Assembly (NCBI GenBank): GCA_016218915.1
Contig: JACRCQ010000042.1
Span: forward strand, 265,274-329,273
Source: Deltaproteobacteria bacterium
Lineage (GTDB): Bacteria; Myxococcota_A; Polyangia; Polyangiales; Polyangiaceae
Length of the DNA stretch: 64,000 bases
Direction of reading: 5' to 3'
Shown: positions 18,201 to 26,488 of the stretch, in pieces
How the letters are laid out: each line of letters opens with the position of its first letter
How positions within the stretch are numbered: the stretch's first letter is position 1
Translations under genes and position numbers: made by a program
The notes under the pieces: generated by a model
What the model was told of the DNA's origin: nothing
The model's input: only the letters and a program-made list of their open reading frames with translations
Database searches by the model: none

Positions 18201-21200
18201 GTGCGCAACCGGTACGCACGACTGCAGCCCGATGGCGACGTGCACAAACACGACCGGCGGATACTCCTGCGCATGCAAGGCGGGATACAGCGGCAACGGC
18301 AAGACCTGCACGGACCTCGACGAATGCGCGCTCGGAACGCACGGCTGCTCGCCCAATGCGACCTGCACGAATACCTCTGGATCGTACGCATGCACCTGCA
18401 AGGTCGGGTACACGGGAGACGGCAAGAGCTGCACGGACATCGACGAGTGCTCGCTGCCGGCCGGGGTCTGCAGCCCAGACGCATCGTGCAGCAATACGCC
18501 GGGCAGCTACACCTGCACCTGCAAAGCGGGGTTCACCGGCAACGGCGTGGTCTGCACGGACGTCGACGAATGCAAGGCGTCCCCGTGCGCGGCGCAGGCT
18601 GTCTGCCTGAATCTGTCGGGCACGTACAAGTGCGGATGCAAGCCAGGCTTCGTCGGCGACGGCACATCCTGCCAGGATGTCAACGAGTGCGTTGCTTCTC
18701 CTTCTCCATGCGACGCGCACGCGACCTGCACCAATCTCCAGGGCGGGTACGCGTGCGCCTGCAACTCAGGCTACTATGGCACTGGCAAGACCTGTGCTGC
18801 CCTGGGTGACCCGGACGAATGCGTGCTTGGAACGCACACCTGCTCGCCGATGGCCGACTGCTTCAACACCACGGGTGGCTACCAGTGCGTGTGCAAGAAG
18901 GGCTACGAAGGGGACGGGCACGCGTGCACGGACGTCGACGAGTGCGCTGCCGGTACGGATGATTGCGACGAGCACGCGGGGTGTACCAATCTGCCCGGCA
19001 GCTGGTCGTGCGCTTGCGTGTCACCCTGGATCGGCGATGGAAAGTCATGCTTCCACGCGCCTTGCGCGCAGGGCTTCGACTACGTGGGCGGGGCCTGCGT
19101 CGACATCGACGAGTGCAGCCTGGGCAAGCACGACTGCAGCGTGCACGCGACATGCACCAATACCCCGGGGAGCTGGCAATGCCAGTGCAAGAGCCCCTAT
19201 TCCGGGAACGGCAAGGTCTGCCTTGCGGACGAGTGTGCGCTCGGCCTGGACGACTGCGATGTGCACGCGACCTGCAAGGATGAGGTCGAGGGGTACACGT
19301 GCATCTGCGCGAGCGGCTGGACCGGCAGCGGCAAGGTCTGCGTGGATGTCGACGAGTGCGCGACGAACACGTCAGGGTGCTCCAAGAACGCGGAATGCAC
19401 GAATCTGCCTGGAAGCTGGTCGTGCGTGTGCAAGAGCGGGTACACAGGCGATGGCAAGACCTGCGTGGAGCCTCCCAAGCAGGTCGTTGCACTCGACGCC
19501 CGCGGCGATCACACGTGCGCAGTGGTCGACAACGGAGCTGTGCGCTGCTGGGGCAGGAACACCTACGGACAGCTGGGCTACGGCCATACGAACGCGGTGG
19601 GAGACGACGAGTCAGCGGACAGCAGCGGATACGTGGCTGTGGGTGGCGCGGTGAAGCAAGTCAGCGCGGGCGTATCGCACACCTGCGTGGTGCTGGAGAC
19701 GGGCAGCGTTCGTTGCTGGGGACGCAATGCATTCGGTCAGCTCGGCTACGGCCACACGAGCAATGTGGGAGATGACGAGCTGCCCTGGACCGCGGGCGAT
19801 GTCTCGCTCGGCGCAAAAGCCCTGGAGGTGGCGGCAGGTGGCGAGCACACGTGCGTGCTGCTCGAGGGAGGTGACGTCCGGTGCTGGGGCCTTGGCATCC
19901 ACGGCCAGACAGGCCACGGAAACACGGCTTCGATCGGAGACGACGAGCTGCCTGGCGCGGCAGGGGCGGTGTCCTTGGGTGGGGCAGCGGTACATCTGGC
20001 AGCGGGCCGAGACCACACATGCGCGCTTTTGCAGGACGGGTCCGTACGATGCTGGGGGCGCGGACAATGGGGTAACCTCGGGCTCGGCAACACGGCGGAT
20101 CTTGGCGACGATGAGCTACCGACGTCTGCGCCGGCGATTCAGATAGGCAGCGGCGCGGTCGCGATTACGGCTGGCTGGTACCACAGCTGCGCACTGCTCG
20201 CGGCCGGTGACGTCCGATGCTGGGGATATGGCGCAGTTGGCCAGCTGGGGTATGCCTCGACAGCTTCGGTCGGGGACGACGAGGTGCCGGTGAGCCAGAC
20301 TCTGGTGCAGCTCGGTGGCAGCGTGACTGCGCTGTCGGCCGGGTTGTTTCACACCTGCGCCGTACTGTCCAACGGCAGCGTGCGATGCTGGGGCTACGGA
20401 GACGGTGGGAGACTCGGCTACGGGAGCACGTTCAACGTGGGAGACGACGAGAGCCCGGCGAGCATGCCGGCGGTGCAGGTCGGGGGCACGGTCAAGCGGA
20501 TTGCCGCGGGAGGCGCCCACACCTGCGCGCTGATGGCAGCAGGCTCTGTGCGCTGCTGGGGAGAATCGGAATTCGGCCAGCTCGGACAGGGGTCGGTGCA
20601 GTCCGTGGGCGACGACGAGCACCCTTCGGGTGCCAAGGCCGTGATGCTTTCCGAGGTCGATGAATGCGCCTTGGAGGTGGACAACTGCTCGGCGCATGCG
20701 ACGTGTGCCAACACGCTGGCCGGCTTTTCCTGCACCTGCATGAGTGGGTATGCTGGCAACGGCGTCGATTGCCTGGACATCGACGAGTGCCAGGAAGGCA
20801 CGGCCGGCTGCGACGTCCATGCGACCTGCGTCAATGCGCCAGGGAGCGTCAGCTGTACGTGCAACAGCGGATGGCAAGGGAGCGGAAAAAGCTGCACCGA
20901 CGTGGACGAGTGCGTGGCGCTGCAGCCCTGTGATCCCCATGCGAGCTGCAAGAACGTGCAGGGTTCGTATCAATGCACGTGCGAGATCGGATATGCAGGG
21001 GATGGGCACGTATGCACGGCGCTGGCGGACTATGTCACAGCGGCAGCTGCAGGGGACGCGCACACGTGTGTGCTTCTGGCGAGCGGCGCTGTGCGGTGCT
21101 GGGGGCTCGGGGCCGGAGGAATTCTGGGATACGGAAACACGAAGTCCGTGGGAGACAGCCTTTCGCCGGCAAGCGCGGGCAACGTGGCTGTGGGTGGCCA

Positions 21201-22209
21201 GATCGCGCAGATCGCCGCGGGCGCAGCGCACACGTGCGCGCTGCTCGCCTCAGGAAAGGTTCGCTGCTGGGGTCAGGGGGCCGCGGGCCGGCTCGGGTAT
21301 GGCAACACGCAGAGCATCGGGGACGACGAGACGCCGAGCGCAGCCGGCGATGTGCCCATCGGCGCAGCAGCGACCCTGATCGCGACCGGTGGCGAGCACA
21401 CCTGCGCGGTGCTCACCGGTGGAGGGGTGCGATGCTGGGGACGGGGCGATGCGGGACGGCTCGGCTATGGGAACACCTCTTCGATTGGAGATGACGAATC
21501 GCCTTCGACGCAGCCGTTGCTGCCGCTGGGAGGACCGGTCGTGCAGCTGGCGCTGGGCAAGTACCACTCCTGCGCACTGCTCACCAACGGCGAGGTCAAG
21601 TGCTGGGGATTCGGAGGCTACGGTCAGCTCGGGCGAGGGAGCACGGCGACGATTGGCGACGACGAGACTCTCACAGCGCTGGGGCCAGTGGCGTTGGGCG
21701 GCGCAGCCGTGCAGATTGCGGCGGGTGAGCAGCACACTTGCGCGCTGCTTGCCAATGGCGCAGTACGCTGCTGGGGCTACGGGTTCCACGGAGCGCTCGG
21801 GTACGGCAACCCGGAGACCGTGGGAGACGACGAAGTGCCTTCTGCAGCGGGAGACGTCCCGGTGGGGCGTCCGGCCGTGGAGATCGCGGCCGGTGGGCTG
21901 CGCACCTGCGCATTGACCATTGACCACACTGTCCGGTGCTGGGGAAATGGGGAGCACGGCGCGCTGGGCTATGGCAACACGAGCGCTGTTGGGGCAACCA
22001 AGGTTCCGTCCGCGGTGGGCGACATATCGCTGGGAGGCGCGGTCTATGATGTCGCCCTGGGAGGCCGTCATGGTTGTGCGGTGCTGGCAACAGGACTGCG
22101 CTGTTGGGGATACAACGCGACAGGGCAGCTCGGGTTGGGAAACACGCAGGATGTGGGCGACGACGAGCTGCCCACGGCTGTGTCGTTGGTGAACGTGCTG
22201 GGACCCTGA
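15241..22209 (+). CDS. Subtilisin-EGF-RCC1 mosaic lipoprotein
   Basis: GTG at 15241 is chosen because GGAG lies about 6 nt upstream; a TTG at 15217 is the alternative. The 2322-residue product has a lipoprotein signal (LLAVSC), a prodomain, and an S8 subtilisin domain with an intact triad: Asp178 (VGVADTG), His233 (HGTHVAG) and Ser394 (SGTSMASP), plus oxyanion Asn326 (AAGNS). Then follow 23 EGF-like repeats, mostly of the calcium-binding form (DVDEC...C...C.N..GSYTC.C..GY.GDGKTC), seven RCC1-type repeats, three more EGF repeats and seven more RCC1 repeats (signature HTCAL...G.VRCWG..GQLGYG). Each RCC1 set of seven can close one propeller. Likely an exported, surface-held protease with adhesion or recognition arms. 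No tail anchor is visible. Confidence 0.93.
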   Translation: MPPDFRRHRSALRSRRAAALSACSAVLALLAVSCSRPIESDRSDPAPSPFSETLTTPSGATYRAHEVIARRKPSVSPAEFETAIRAVGGTPHHGASPLTAVLGFVRFSLPATITADTAIAALQAAGVAQSAERDYVVSFETTPNDPMYGQQWGLARMKAPDAWALGTGAQSMLVGVADTGVSLDHLDLAANLAINDQEIPGNNVDDDQNGFVDDLRGWDFVQNDNLPADDHGHGTHVAGIIGAVGNNALGVTGVNWQVRILPVKVCDAKGSCYASNIAEGIAYAAKRGVRVLNISAGGFHEPLSYELSAIDLLRASGGILVAAAGNSAANTDVTPHYPSCYARDNVISVAATDSSDKLASFSNWGPSSVHVGAPGVAILSTVPGNQLASMSGTSMASPMVAGAAALYASQHPDASPPELRSAVLSSVEVVPSLQGKVATGGRVDLLKLMSGTNPCASSKVDCDSHATCSPAGQTYTCTCNPGWTGSGKVCSDVDECASTLTPCAPEAECTNTPGSYTCACKAGYAGDGKTCADFDECKAGTAQCDPNATCTNAPGTYLCTCKIGFEGSGKTCTDVDECSEGTAQCPGITVCHNTPGSYECQCPQGYESQNGTCGDLDECAAGLASCDPHAACFNAEGSYTCICLPGYAGDGFFCSDVDECVPGINDCDAHADCLNKPGSYLCTCWQGWAGDGKTCSDVDECALGIHGCSSNATCTNSQGGYGCTCKPGYSGDGKTCTDVDECAKPGTTCPAHAQCKNLKGGYTCVCVAGWAGDGTTCTDVDECTDGTHGCSAQATCTNTPGAYTCTCKAGYQGDGKTCTDVDECAAPVFPCSGIASCTNLDGTFSCVCKSGFSGNGKTCTDIDECALGTDDCSADATCTNTSGGYTCTCKPPLVGDGKTCTDPNECALGTDDCSPDAICTNTKTGFTCTCKQGYSGDGKTCTDIDECIKGTHNCDPNAYCKNSPGNYSCRCKNGYGGGGFVCEDIDECATGTHDCSPMATCTNTTGGYSCACKAGYSGNGKTCTDLDECALGTHGCSPNATCTNTSGSYACTCKVGYTGDGKSCTDIDECSLPAGVCSPDASCSNTPGSYTCTCKAGFTGNGVVCTDVDECKASPCAAQAVCLNLSGTYKCGCKPGFVGDGTSCQDVNECVASPSPCDAHATCTNLQGGYACACNSGYYGTGKTCAALGDPDECVLGTHTCSPMADCFNTTGGYQCVCKKGYEGDGHACTDVDECAAGTDDCDEHAGCTNLPGSWSCACVSPWIGDGKSCFHAPCAQGFDYVGGACVDIDECSLGKHDCSVHATCTNTPGSWQCQCKSPYSGNGKVCLADECALGLDDCDVHATCKDEVEGYTCICASGWTGSGKVCVDVDECATNTSGCSKNAECTNLPGSWSCVCKSGYTGDGKTCVEPPKQVVALDARGDHTCAVVDNGAVRCWGRNTYGQLGYGHTNAVGDDESADSSGYVAVGGAVKQVSAGVSHTCVVLETGSVRCWGRNAFGQLGYGHTSNVGDDELPWTAGDVSLGAKALEVAAGGEHTCVLLEGGDVRCWGLGIHGQTGHGNTASIGDDELPGAAGAVSLGGAAVHLAAGRDHTCALLQDGSVRCWGRGQWGNLGLGNTADLGDDELPTSAPAIQIGSGAVAITAGWYHSCALLAAGDVRCWGYGAVGQLGYASTASVGDDEVPVSQTLVQLGGSVTALSAGLFHTCAVLSNGSVRCWGYGDGGRLGYGSTFNVGDDESPASMPAVQVGGTVKRIAAGGAHTCALMAAGSVRCWGESEFGQLGQGSVQSVGDDEHPSGAKAVMLSEVDECALEVDNCSAHATCANTLAGFSCTCMSGYAGNGVDCLDIDECQEGTAGCDVHATCVNAPGSVSCTCNSGWQGSGKSCTDVDECVALQPCDPHASCKNVQGSYQCTCEIGYAGDGHVCTALADYVTAAAAGDAHTCVLLASGAVRCWGLGAGGILGYGNTKSVGDSLSPASAGNVAVGGQIAQIAAGAAHTCALLASGKVRCWGQGAAGRLGYGNTQSIGDDETPSAAGDVPIGAAATLIATGGEHTCAVLTGGGVRCWGRGDAGRLGYGNTSSIGDDESPSTQPLLPLGGPVVQLALGKYHSCALLTNGEVKCWGFGGYGQLGRGSTATIGDDETLTALGPVALGGAAVQIAAGEQHTCALLANGAVRCWGYGFHGALGYGNPETVGDDEVPSAAGDVPVGRPAVEIAAGGLRTCALTIDHTVRCWGNGEHGALGYGNTSAVGATKVPSAVGDISLGGAVYDVALGGRHGCAVLATGLRCWGYNATGQLGLGNTQDVGDDELPTAVSLVNVLGP
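16597..19470 (+). repeat. Tandem array of 23 EGF-like coding repeats
   Basis: About 41 codons per unit with six Cys each; most units start D(V/I)DEC, the calcium-binding form. One unit (near 19060) has an insert. Diverged at the DNA level, so not a recent expansion. Confidence 0.9.
19471..20655 (+). repeat. Seven RCC1-type coding repeats, first propeller
   Basis: Seven copies of the HTC...CWG...GQLG unit at about 55-codon spacing, each followed by a VGDDE loop. Seven is the number needed to close an RCC1 propeller. Confidence 0.85.
20656..21027 (+). repeat. Three EGF-like coding repeats between the propellers
   Basis: Three units starting VDEC, DIDEC and DVDEC with six Cys each separate the two RCC1 sets. 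Confidence 0.85.
21028..22206 (+). repeat. Seven RCC1-type coding repeats, second propeller
   Basis: Seven further CWG-containing units; the final unit ends at the stop codon, so the protein ends with a complete propeller. Confidence 0.85.
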
Positions 22210-22241
22210 TCGTCGCCGTCCCCGTCCACCTTGCCGTTGCC

Positions 22242-22277
22242 GTCAAAGTCGACGCCCATGTCAACGTCAACGCTCAC
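22242..22277. repeat. Degenerate repeat, copy A (upstream of the CapA-like gene)
   Basis: A 36-bp segment beginning GTCAAAG and containing TGTCAACGT matches 24114-24149 at 27 of 36 positions. It lies in low-complexity GTC-rich DNA downstream of the subtilase gene. The two copies bracket the CapA-like gene. Confidence 0.5.
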
Positions 22278-22431
22278 GTCAACGGAGACGAGCGCGATGC
22301 GCAGGCTGCGGGCAAGCGCAGAGCTGGGCGTTGACCGCAAGGACAGCGCGCCCCGGCGCCCATTGACACACCCCGGGTTCCATGCGGAAATGGCAGGATC
22401 CCGACGGCCGCACCGCGGGACTTGGAGACGC

Positions 22432-23946
22432 ATGAAGGCGCTTGGTTGGCTCACGATCGTTCTGCTTGCTGGATGCTCCGGAGCACCAGCCGGGGACAAC
22501 GTGCCGGTTTCCTCGGCAAACGGCGAAGAAGACGAGTCCGGCTCCCTCGAGTCATCGCCGGGCGATCTCGGCAAGGCCGATGGTAACGGCACCAGCGCGT
22601 CGCAGAAGCGCAAGTTCCAGGCCCTTGGACGCATCAGCTTCGGCCAGACCCTGACCGCCCCCAGCACCCCGGCGGATCCAGCCTGGTCCTTCTACGCGCG
22701 CGCTGACGCGGAGCTCGATCTCAAGGCCCCGGGCGCAACCAGCATCAGCCTCTACGGCCCCAAGCCCCTCGGGGGCGACTGGCCTGCCGCGCTGCAGGAG
22801 GCAACGGGCGACACCTTGCACGCCAAGGTCACGGCCGCTGGATTGTACGGGTTCGTCGTCAAGAACGGCAGCGGACTCAAGGTCTCCCTGTCGTGCGCTT
22901 CGAACCTCTGCACCCCGGACACCTGGAGCCAGAGGGACCAAGACGGCGCCCTGTCGCTCGTGCTCGTCGGGGATCTGGGGCTCACGGTCAGCGAAGCTGC
23001 CGTGGATCAAAAAGGGGGCACCAAGTCGGGCAGCTACCAGTACTACCCGGAGATGCTCGAGGGGTTTGCCCACTACCTGTCTGCGGACGTCAACCTCGCC
23101 AACCTCGAAACCGCCGTGACCGTCGCTGGCAGCAAGCAGGAAAAGCAGTTCACTTTCCGCATGCCCGTGGAAGCGTTGGACGCGGTCACCTCGGCTGGCA
23201 TCAACCTGGTCGGCTCGGCGAACAACCACGCGGGGGACTACGGCAACGGCGGGGTGGTCGACACCATTGCAGCCTTGGACTCCGCAATCGCTTCGAAGAA
23301 GCTCCTGGGCAAGGCCGGAATCGGCGTTGGATTCGATGCCGCGGCGGCACCCGCGGTGTTCGACATGAAAGGCGTGCGCGTCGCCTACGCCTCCTGCGGA
23401 ATCGGCTACAACGTCCGCGGGACCGGAGTCGGTATCGCGCACTTCAGCGATGTGAAGACCGTGATCGCCAGGCTCGCAGCTACGCCCGCGGACCTGCGCA
23501 TCCTGTCGATCCACGCAGGCGTGGAGCGGGACCTGTCCGCCGACGAGACCGTGGTCGATGCTGCGCGCAAGGCCGTGGATGCAGGGATCGCGCTGGTTCA
23601 CGCGCATCACCCGCACGTGGTGCAAGGGATCGAGCACCGGGGCGACGGGTTGATCTTCTACAGCATGGGGAACTTCGAGCTTCGCGGGGCTGCGAACATG
23701 GCTGCCCAGGGGGCGGACCGCGACTACGGCATCGCTGCCCGCATTCAGTTCGATCCAGCTGCCAAGCGCATGACCCAGGTCAATGTCGCGGCGCTCTACG
23801 ACATGCATCAGGTCGTCTACCCGCTCGCGCCGGTCAAGGCTGCGGACCGGATCGGCCGGCTCAACAAGCGAAGCGCGGAGCTGGGGTCTGCGGGTTTGAG
23901 CTTAAAGATCGACGAGCCTACGGGCCAGGGCTTCGCCGGCTTCTAG
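22432..23946 (+). CDS. CapA-family (poly-gamma-glutamate/PGA_cap) lipoprotein
   Basis: ATG at 22432 follows GGAG closely and opens MKALGWLTIVLLAGC, a clear lipoprotein signal. After an acidic linker and a small beta domain (about 50-160), residues 170-460 carry the PGA_cap metallophosphoesterase-like signature: LVLVGDLGLT, DVNLANLETAVT, VGSANNHAGDYG and HAHHPHVVQGIEHR ending in YSMGNFELR. The metal-binding Asp, Asn and His residues are present. CapA proteins act in poly-gamma-glutamate capsule synthesis in Bacillus, but most members elsewhere have unknown substrates, and no capB/capC neighbours are seen here, so an envelope phosphoesterase is a safer reading. The stop codon is part of a dispersed repeat. 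Confidence 0.85.
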   Translation: MKALGWLTIVLLAGCSGAPAGDNVPVSSANGEEDESGSLESSPGDLGKADGNGTSASQKRKFQALGRISFGQTLTAPSTPADPAWSFYARADAELDLKAPGATSISLYGPKPLGGDWPAALQEATGDTLHAKVTAAGLYGFVVKNGSGLKVSLSCASNLCTPDTWSQRDQDGALSLVLVGDLGLTVSEAAVDQKGGTKSGSYQYYPEMLEGFAHYLSADVNLANLETAVTVAGSKQEKQFTFRMPVEALDAVTSAGINLVGSANNHAGDYGNGGVVDTIAALDSAIASKKLLGKAGIGVGFDAAAAPAVFDMKGVRVAYASCGIGYNVRGTGVGIAHFSDVKTVIARLAATPADLRILSIHAGVERDLSADETVVDAARKAVDAGIALVHAHHPHVVQGIEHRGDGLIFYSMGNFELRGAANMAAQGADRDYGIAARIQFDPAAKRMTQVNVAALYDMHQVVYPLAPVKAADRIGRLNKRSAELGSAGLSLKIDEPTGQGFAGF

Positions 23947-23978
23947 TACCCTGTGCCCGAAGTGCGTTGGGGGGATCC
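23944..23978. repeat. Dispersed repeat, copy 1
   Basis: TAGTAC, 3 nt, GTGCCCGAAGTGC, then (G/A)TTGGGG(G)GATC. The same arrangement recurs at 63862-63894. The first three bases are the stop codon of the CapA-like gene. Confidence 0.55.
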
Positions 23979-24113
23979 GGCGCCGCGCCCACCGGGGGCC
24001 GTATGCGTTCCTAGGGAGGTTTTGCAGCGGGGATCGACGGTCGCGTTGCCGCAGCATCGCTGCGGCCTCGTTGACGTCGACCAGGTCGTTGTCGTGGACC
24101 TTGACCGCGAATC

Positions 24114-24149
24114 GTCAAAGACCACCGCCGTGTCAACGTTCACGCCAAC
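24114..24149. repeat. Degenerate repeat, copy B (downstream of the CapA-like gene)
   Basis: Begins GTCAAAG and contains TGTCAACGT; same orientation as copy A at 22242-22277. Similarity seems to extend about 20 bp further left (ACCTTG...). Confidence 0.5.
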
Positions 24150-24367
24150 CCCGTGTCGTTGCGGTGCTGCGTGCTTGCGGTGCCCAGGTCGTGCGGACAC
24201 ACCGCTACGTACTACGCTCAAGCCCTACCACATCGTCGCATCGCCGTCGTTGGCGACAGCGGGTAGTTGTCGGCCGATCTCGTCTCGACGAGCAGCTGTT
24301 CGCTCCGGCCCGACCGCGCTCGCGAATCGCCGCACGTGATTTAAAAGTTGCTCACCCGAGACAATGG

Positions 24368-24373
24368 TAGCTT
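24368..24373 (+). promoter_or_regulatory. Possible -10 box before the 24380 gene
   Basis: TAGCTT ends 6 nt before the ATG at 24380, the same spacing as at other genes here; the hexamer itself is weak. Confidence 0.3.
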
Positions 24374-24379
24374 GCGCCG

Positions 24380-26419
24380 ATGCGCACGATTGCTGTCTCC
24401 TATCCGTACCGAGCCGGATTCCTCGGGATCGCAGCAGCTATCATCCTGTGTGGATGCGGCGGCGGATCCTCGGACAATGCGAGTCCCACGGGCACTGGAG
24501 GAACCGGCGAAGGCGGTGCTGGCGGCGCAGATGCCGGAAAGGACAGCGGAGGAACGGCTGGTACGGCAGGCACGGCTGGAACGGCTGGCGCTCCCTTGGA
24601 CGCGGGCACAGACGCGGTAGACGACGCGATCGGTCCTGCGTGTGGTGCACCCGCAGCTCCGGGCGCAGCGCTGACCGGGACGAGCTCCGAGATCTGCCCG
24701 CTGGGGTGGTGCTACATCGCGCCGACGCCCGCAGGTGGCGACGTCGGCGACGGGCTGCTGCTCGACGACGGAACGTGGGTGGTGGTGCTCCCTGGCGCTG
24801 TCGTCGCCTCAACCCCCCAGGGAGTCGTATCGCTTGGAGCGCTTCCATACAAGCACGTTGGCGGTCTGTATGGCACGTCGCTGACGGACCTGTACGTGGG
24901 TGGTTTCACGCCCGACGATCTCGTCTATCACTTCGACGGGGCTGTCTGGACGCCCGTGGTGAAGCAGACGGGCTTCTGGGCCCATCCTGACCGCATGATC
25001 CCCGGGCCCCAAGGTGCGCTCTACCTTCAGGACTTGGCCCAAGTGTACCGCGCGGACAAGTGCGGGGCCGCTACACTGATCTCCTGCGACAGTGACGTTC
25101 TGCAGGGCCTTTGGGTCCATGACGATGACCATGTCGTCGCAATCGGAGAGTCCGGCAGTCTCTTTCGCTGGAAATCCGGGGTAGTCACCACGCTGCCTCT
25201 GAAGAGCGCGATTCCCATGCCCACGTGGGCAGACAGCTACTTCGGCGCGTCGGAAATCGCGGCTCTGGATGCAAACGACGAATACGTTGCGAGCTACTAT
25301 GGCATTGTGCGGGTGAATCAGGGAACCGCTGCGGCTGCCTGGTCCGGCGGACCTGTCATGGCGCTCGACGTTGCGCCTGCCCATGGTGGGGAGCCCAAGC
25401 ACATCGTCGCGCTCGCGCGTCTCGGTGGCTCCAATGGTCCCTGGACAGTCCTGCGGGGGTCAGGGACGACTTGGACGAGCTCGCCCGGCCCAGCTGACCT
25501 CAACCCGCGCGCGCGGATTCGGGAGCGAGCCGGAACGACACTCATCGTCGGTCGAGAGCCGGGCCAGGTGTATGTCTCCACGGGCGGCGCGTGGACCACG
25601 TTCGTAGACTACGCTTGGGGACTTGAGGACATGCGCACGGTCGTCGGTCCAAGCAAGGCCAACGCCTATGTCAGCCAGGGAGATCATGTCCTCCGATACG
25701 ATGGTGCCTCTGTCAGCGCCCTTCCCGCCCTTCCCAACAGCATGAACGTCGACACCCTCTGGCTATCGCCGACCGGCGTTTTGCACGCCGCCAACATGGC
25801 GGGCGATTACGCCCGCTTTGCAGCCGGGACTTGGACAACAGGGCAGATTTCTACCCAGAACACCTCGGGTGCGGTCGTGTTGAAGGGATTCTCCGATGAT
25901 GAAGTGTACTGGGCCGGCCCCGGCGGCGAGGTGTTCCGCTCGGACGGATCACAGTGGACGGCAGTACCGATGTCGCCGCCGTGCGACACGTTGGATATCC
26001 TGGCGGTAGCACCCGGACACTTGTTTGCGGTCGGTCCCGCGTGCGGCATTCGCAAGTTGCTCAATGGCAGCTGGTCGATCGCCCCCGGCACCGAAGGAAA
26101 ATCATTCTCGCGTATTGCGGCCGCGTCCCCGTCGAACATCATGGCCGTGGATGAGCCCTTCAGCAAGGTGGCCCTGTTCGACGGGGCAAGTTGGACCCTC
26201 AGCGACCAGCTGGCACCCGCCACGCTGAGCGTCGATCCGGCGGGAGGGTTCTGGGGGATCATGCACGACGGCGGAGGGGAGTGCTACCTTTCACAGTTTA
26301 CCGGCGGGTTCTGGGAGCAAGTCGCAGAGATACCCGTCAACACGAATGACCTCGTCGTCTGGCAGGACTCGATATTCGCCGTCGGCCCCGCTGGGACGGT
26401 GCTCTTGAGGAATCGATAG
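24380..26419 (+). CDS. Lipoprotein with beta-propeller-like repeats
   Basis: A 679-residue protein with lipoprotein signal (lipobox ILCGC) and a Gly/Thr/Ala linker containing GTAGTAGTAG. The body consists of repeats of the type common in myxobacterial propellers: (D)LYVGG...LVYHFDGAVWTPV, HVVAIGESGSLFRWKSG, NAYVSQGDHVLRYDGASV, EVYWAGPGGEVFRSDGSQW and IFAVGPAGTVLLRNR at the C-terminus. The shared pattern is xxVxAVGxxGxVxxxDGxxW. A cell-surface binding or recognition role is likely; no enzyme motif is seen. It converges on the beta-helix gene at 26489 with 69 bp between stops. Confidence 0.75.
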   Translation: MRTIAVSYPYRAGFLGIAAAIILCGCGGGSSDNASPTGTGGTGEGGAGGADAGKDSGGTAGTAGTAGTAGAPLDAGTDAVDDAIGPACGAPAAPGAALTGTSSEICPLGWCYIAPTPAGGDVGDGLLLDDGTWVVVLPGAVVASTPQGVVSLGALPYKHVGGLYGTSLTDLYVGGFTPDDLVYHFDGAVWTPVVKQTGFWAHPDRMIPGPQGALYLQDLAQVYRADKCGAATLISCDSDVLQGLWVHDDDHVVAIGESGSLFRWKSGVVTTLPLKSAIPMPTWADSYFGASEIAALDANDEYVASYYGIVRVNQGTAAAAWSGGPVMALDVAPAHGGEPKHIVALARLGGSNGPWTVLRGSGTTWTSSPGPADLNPRARIRERAGTTLIVGREPGQVYVSTGGAWTTFVDYAWGLEDMRTVVGPSKANAYVSQGDHVLRYDGASVSALPALPNSMNVDTLWLSPTGVLHAANMAGDYARFAAGTWTTGQISTQNTSGAVVLKGFSDDEVYWAGPGGEVFRSDGSQWTAVPMSPPCDTLDILAVAPGHLFAVGPACGIRKLLNGSWSIAPGTEGKSFSRIAAASPSNIMAVDEPFSKVALFDGASWTLSDQLAPATLSVDPAGGFWGIMHDGGGECYLSQFTGGFWEQVAEIPVNTNDLVVWQDSIFAVGPAGTVLLRNR

Positions 26420-26488
26420 CCACGAGGACTGCCACACCCTGCCCGCTCTTCACGCGTGGGCAGGGGCGGTCGGGGCTGCAGATGATGC

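Larger units (their letters stand above)
23947..24379. other. 433-bp intergenic region, low-complexity
   Basis: No convincing gene: the open frame from 23953 has poor composition and no homology I recognise. The stretch holds the dispersed repeat (23944-23978), GTCG/GTTG-rich low-complexity DNA with copy B of the degenerate repeat (24114-24149), and the promoter of the next gene. Confidence 0.5.

Noticed and set aside
16597..19470. Regularly spaced repeats resembling a CRISPR array
   Set aside because: The period is that of EGF codons (about 120 bp), units are diverged and translated; no conserved 25-40 bp repeat with unique spacers.
16053..19775. Several long open frames in other phases over the EGF region
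   Set aside because: Repeat-driven shadows (Arg/Ala-rich) of the subtilisin-EGF gene.
23953..24339. 128-codon frame beginning in the dispersed repeat
   Set aside because: Starts VPEVRWG like the other copy, but composition is unlike coding DNA here and no domain is seen; kept only as a repeat.
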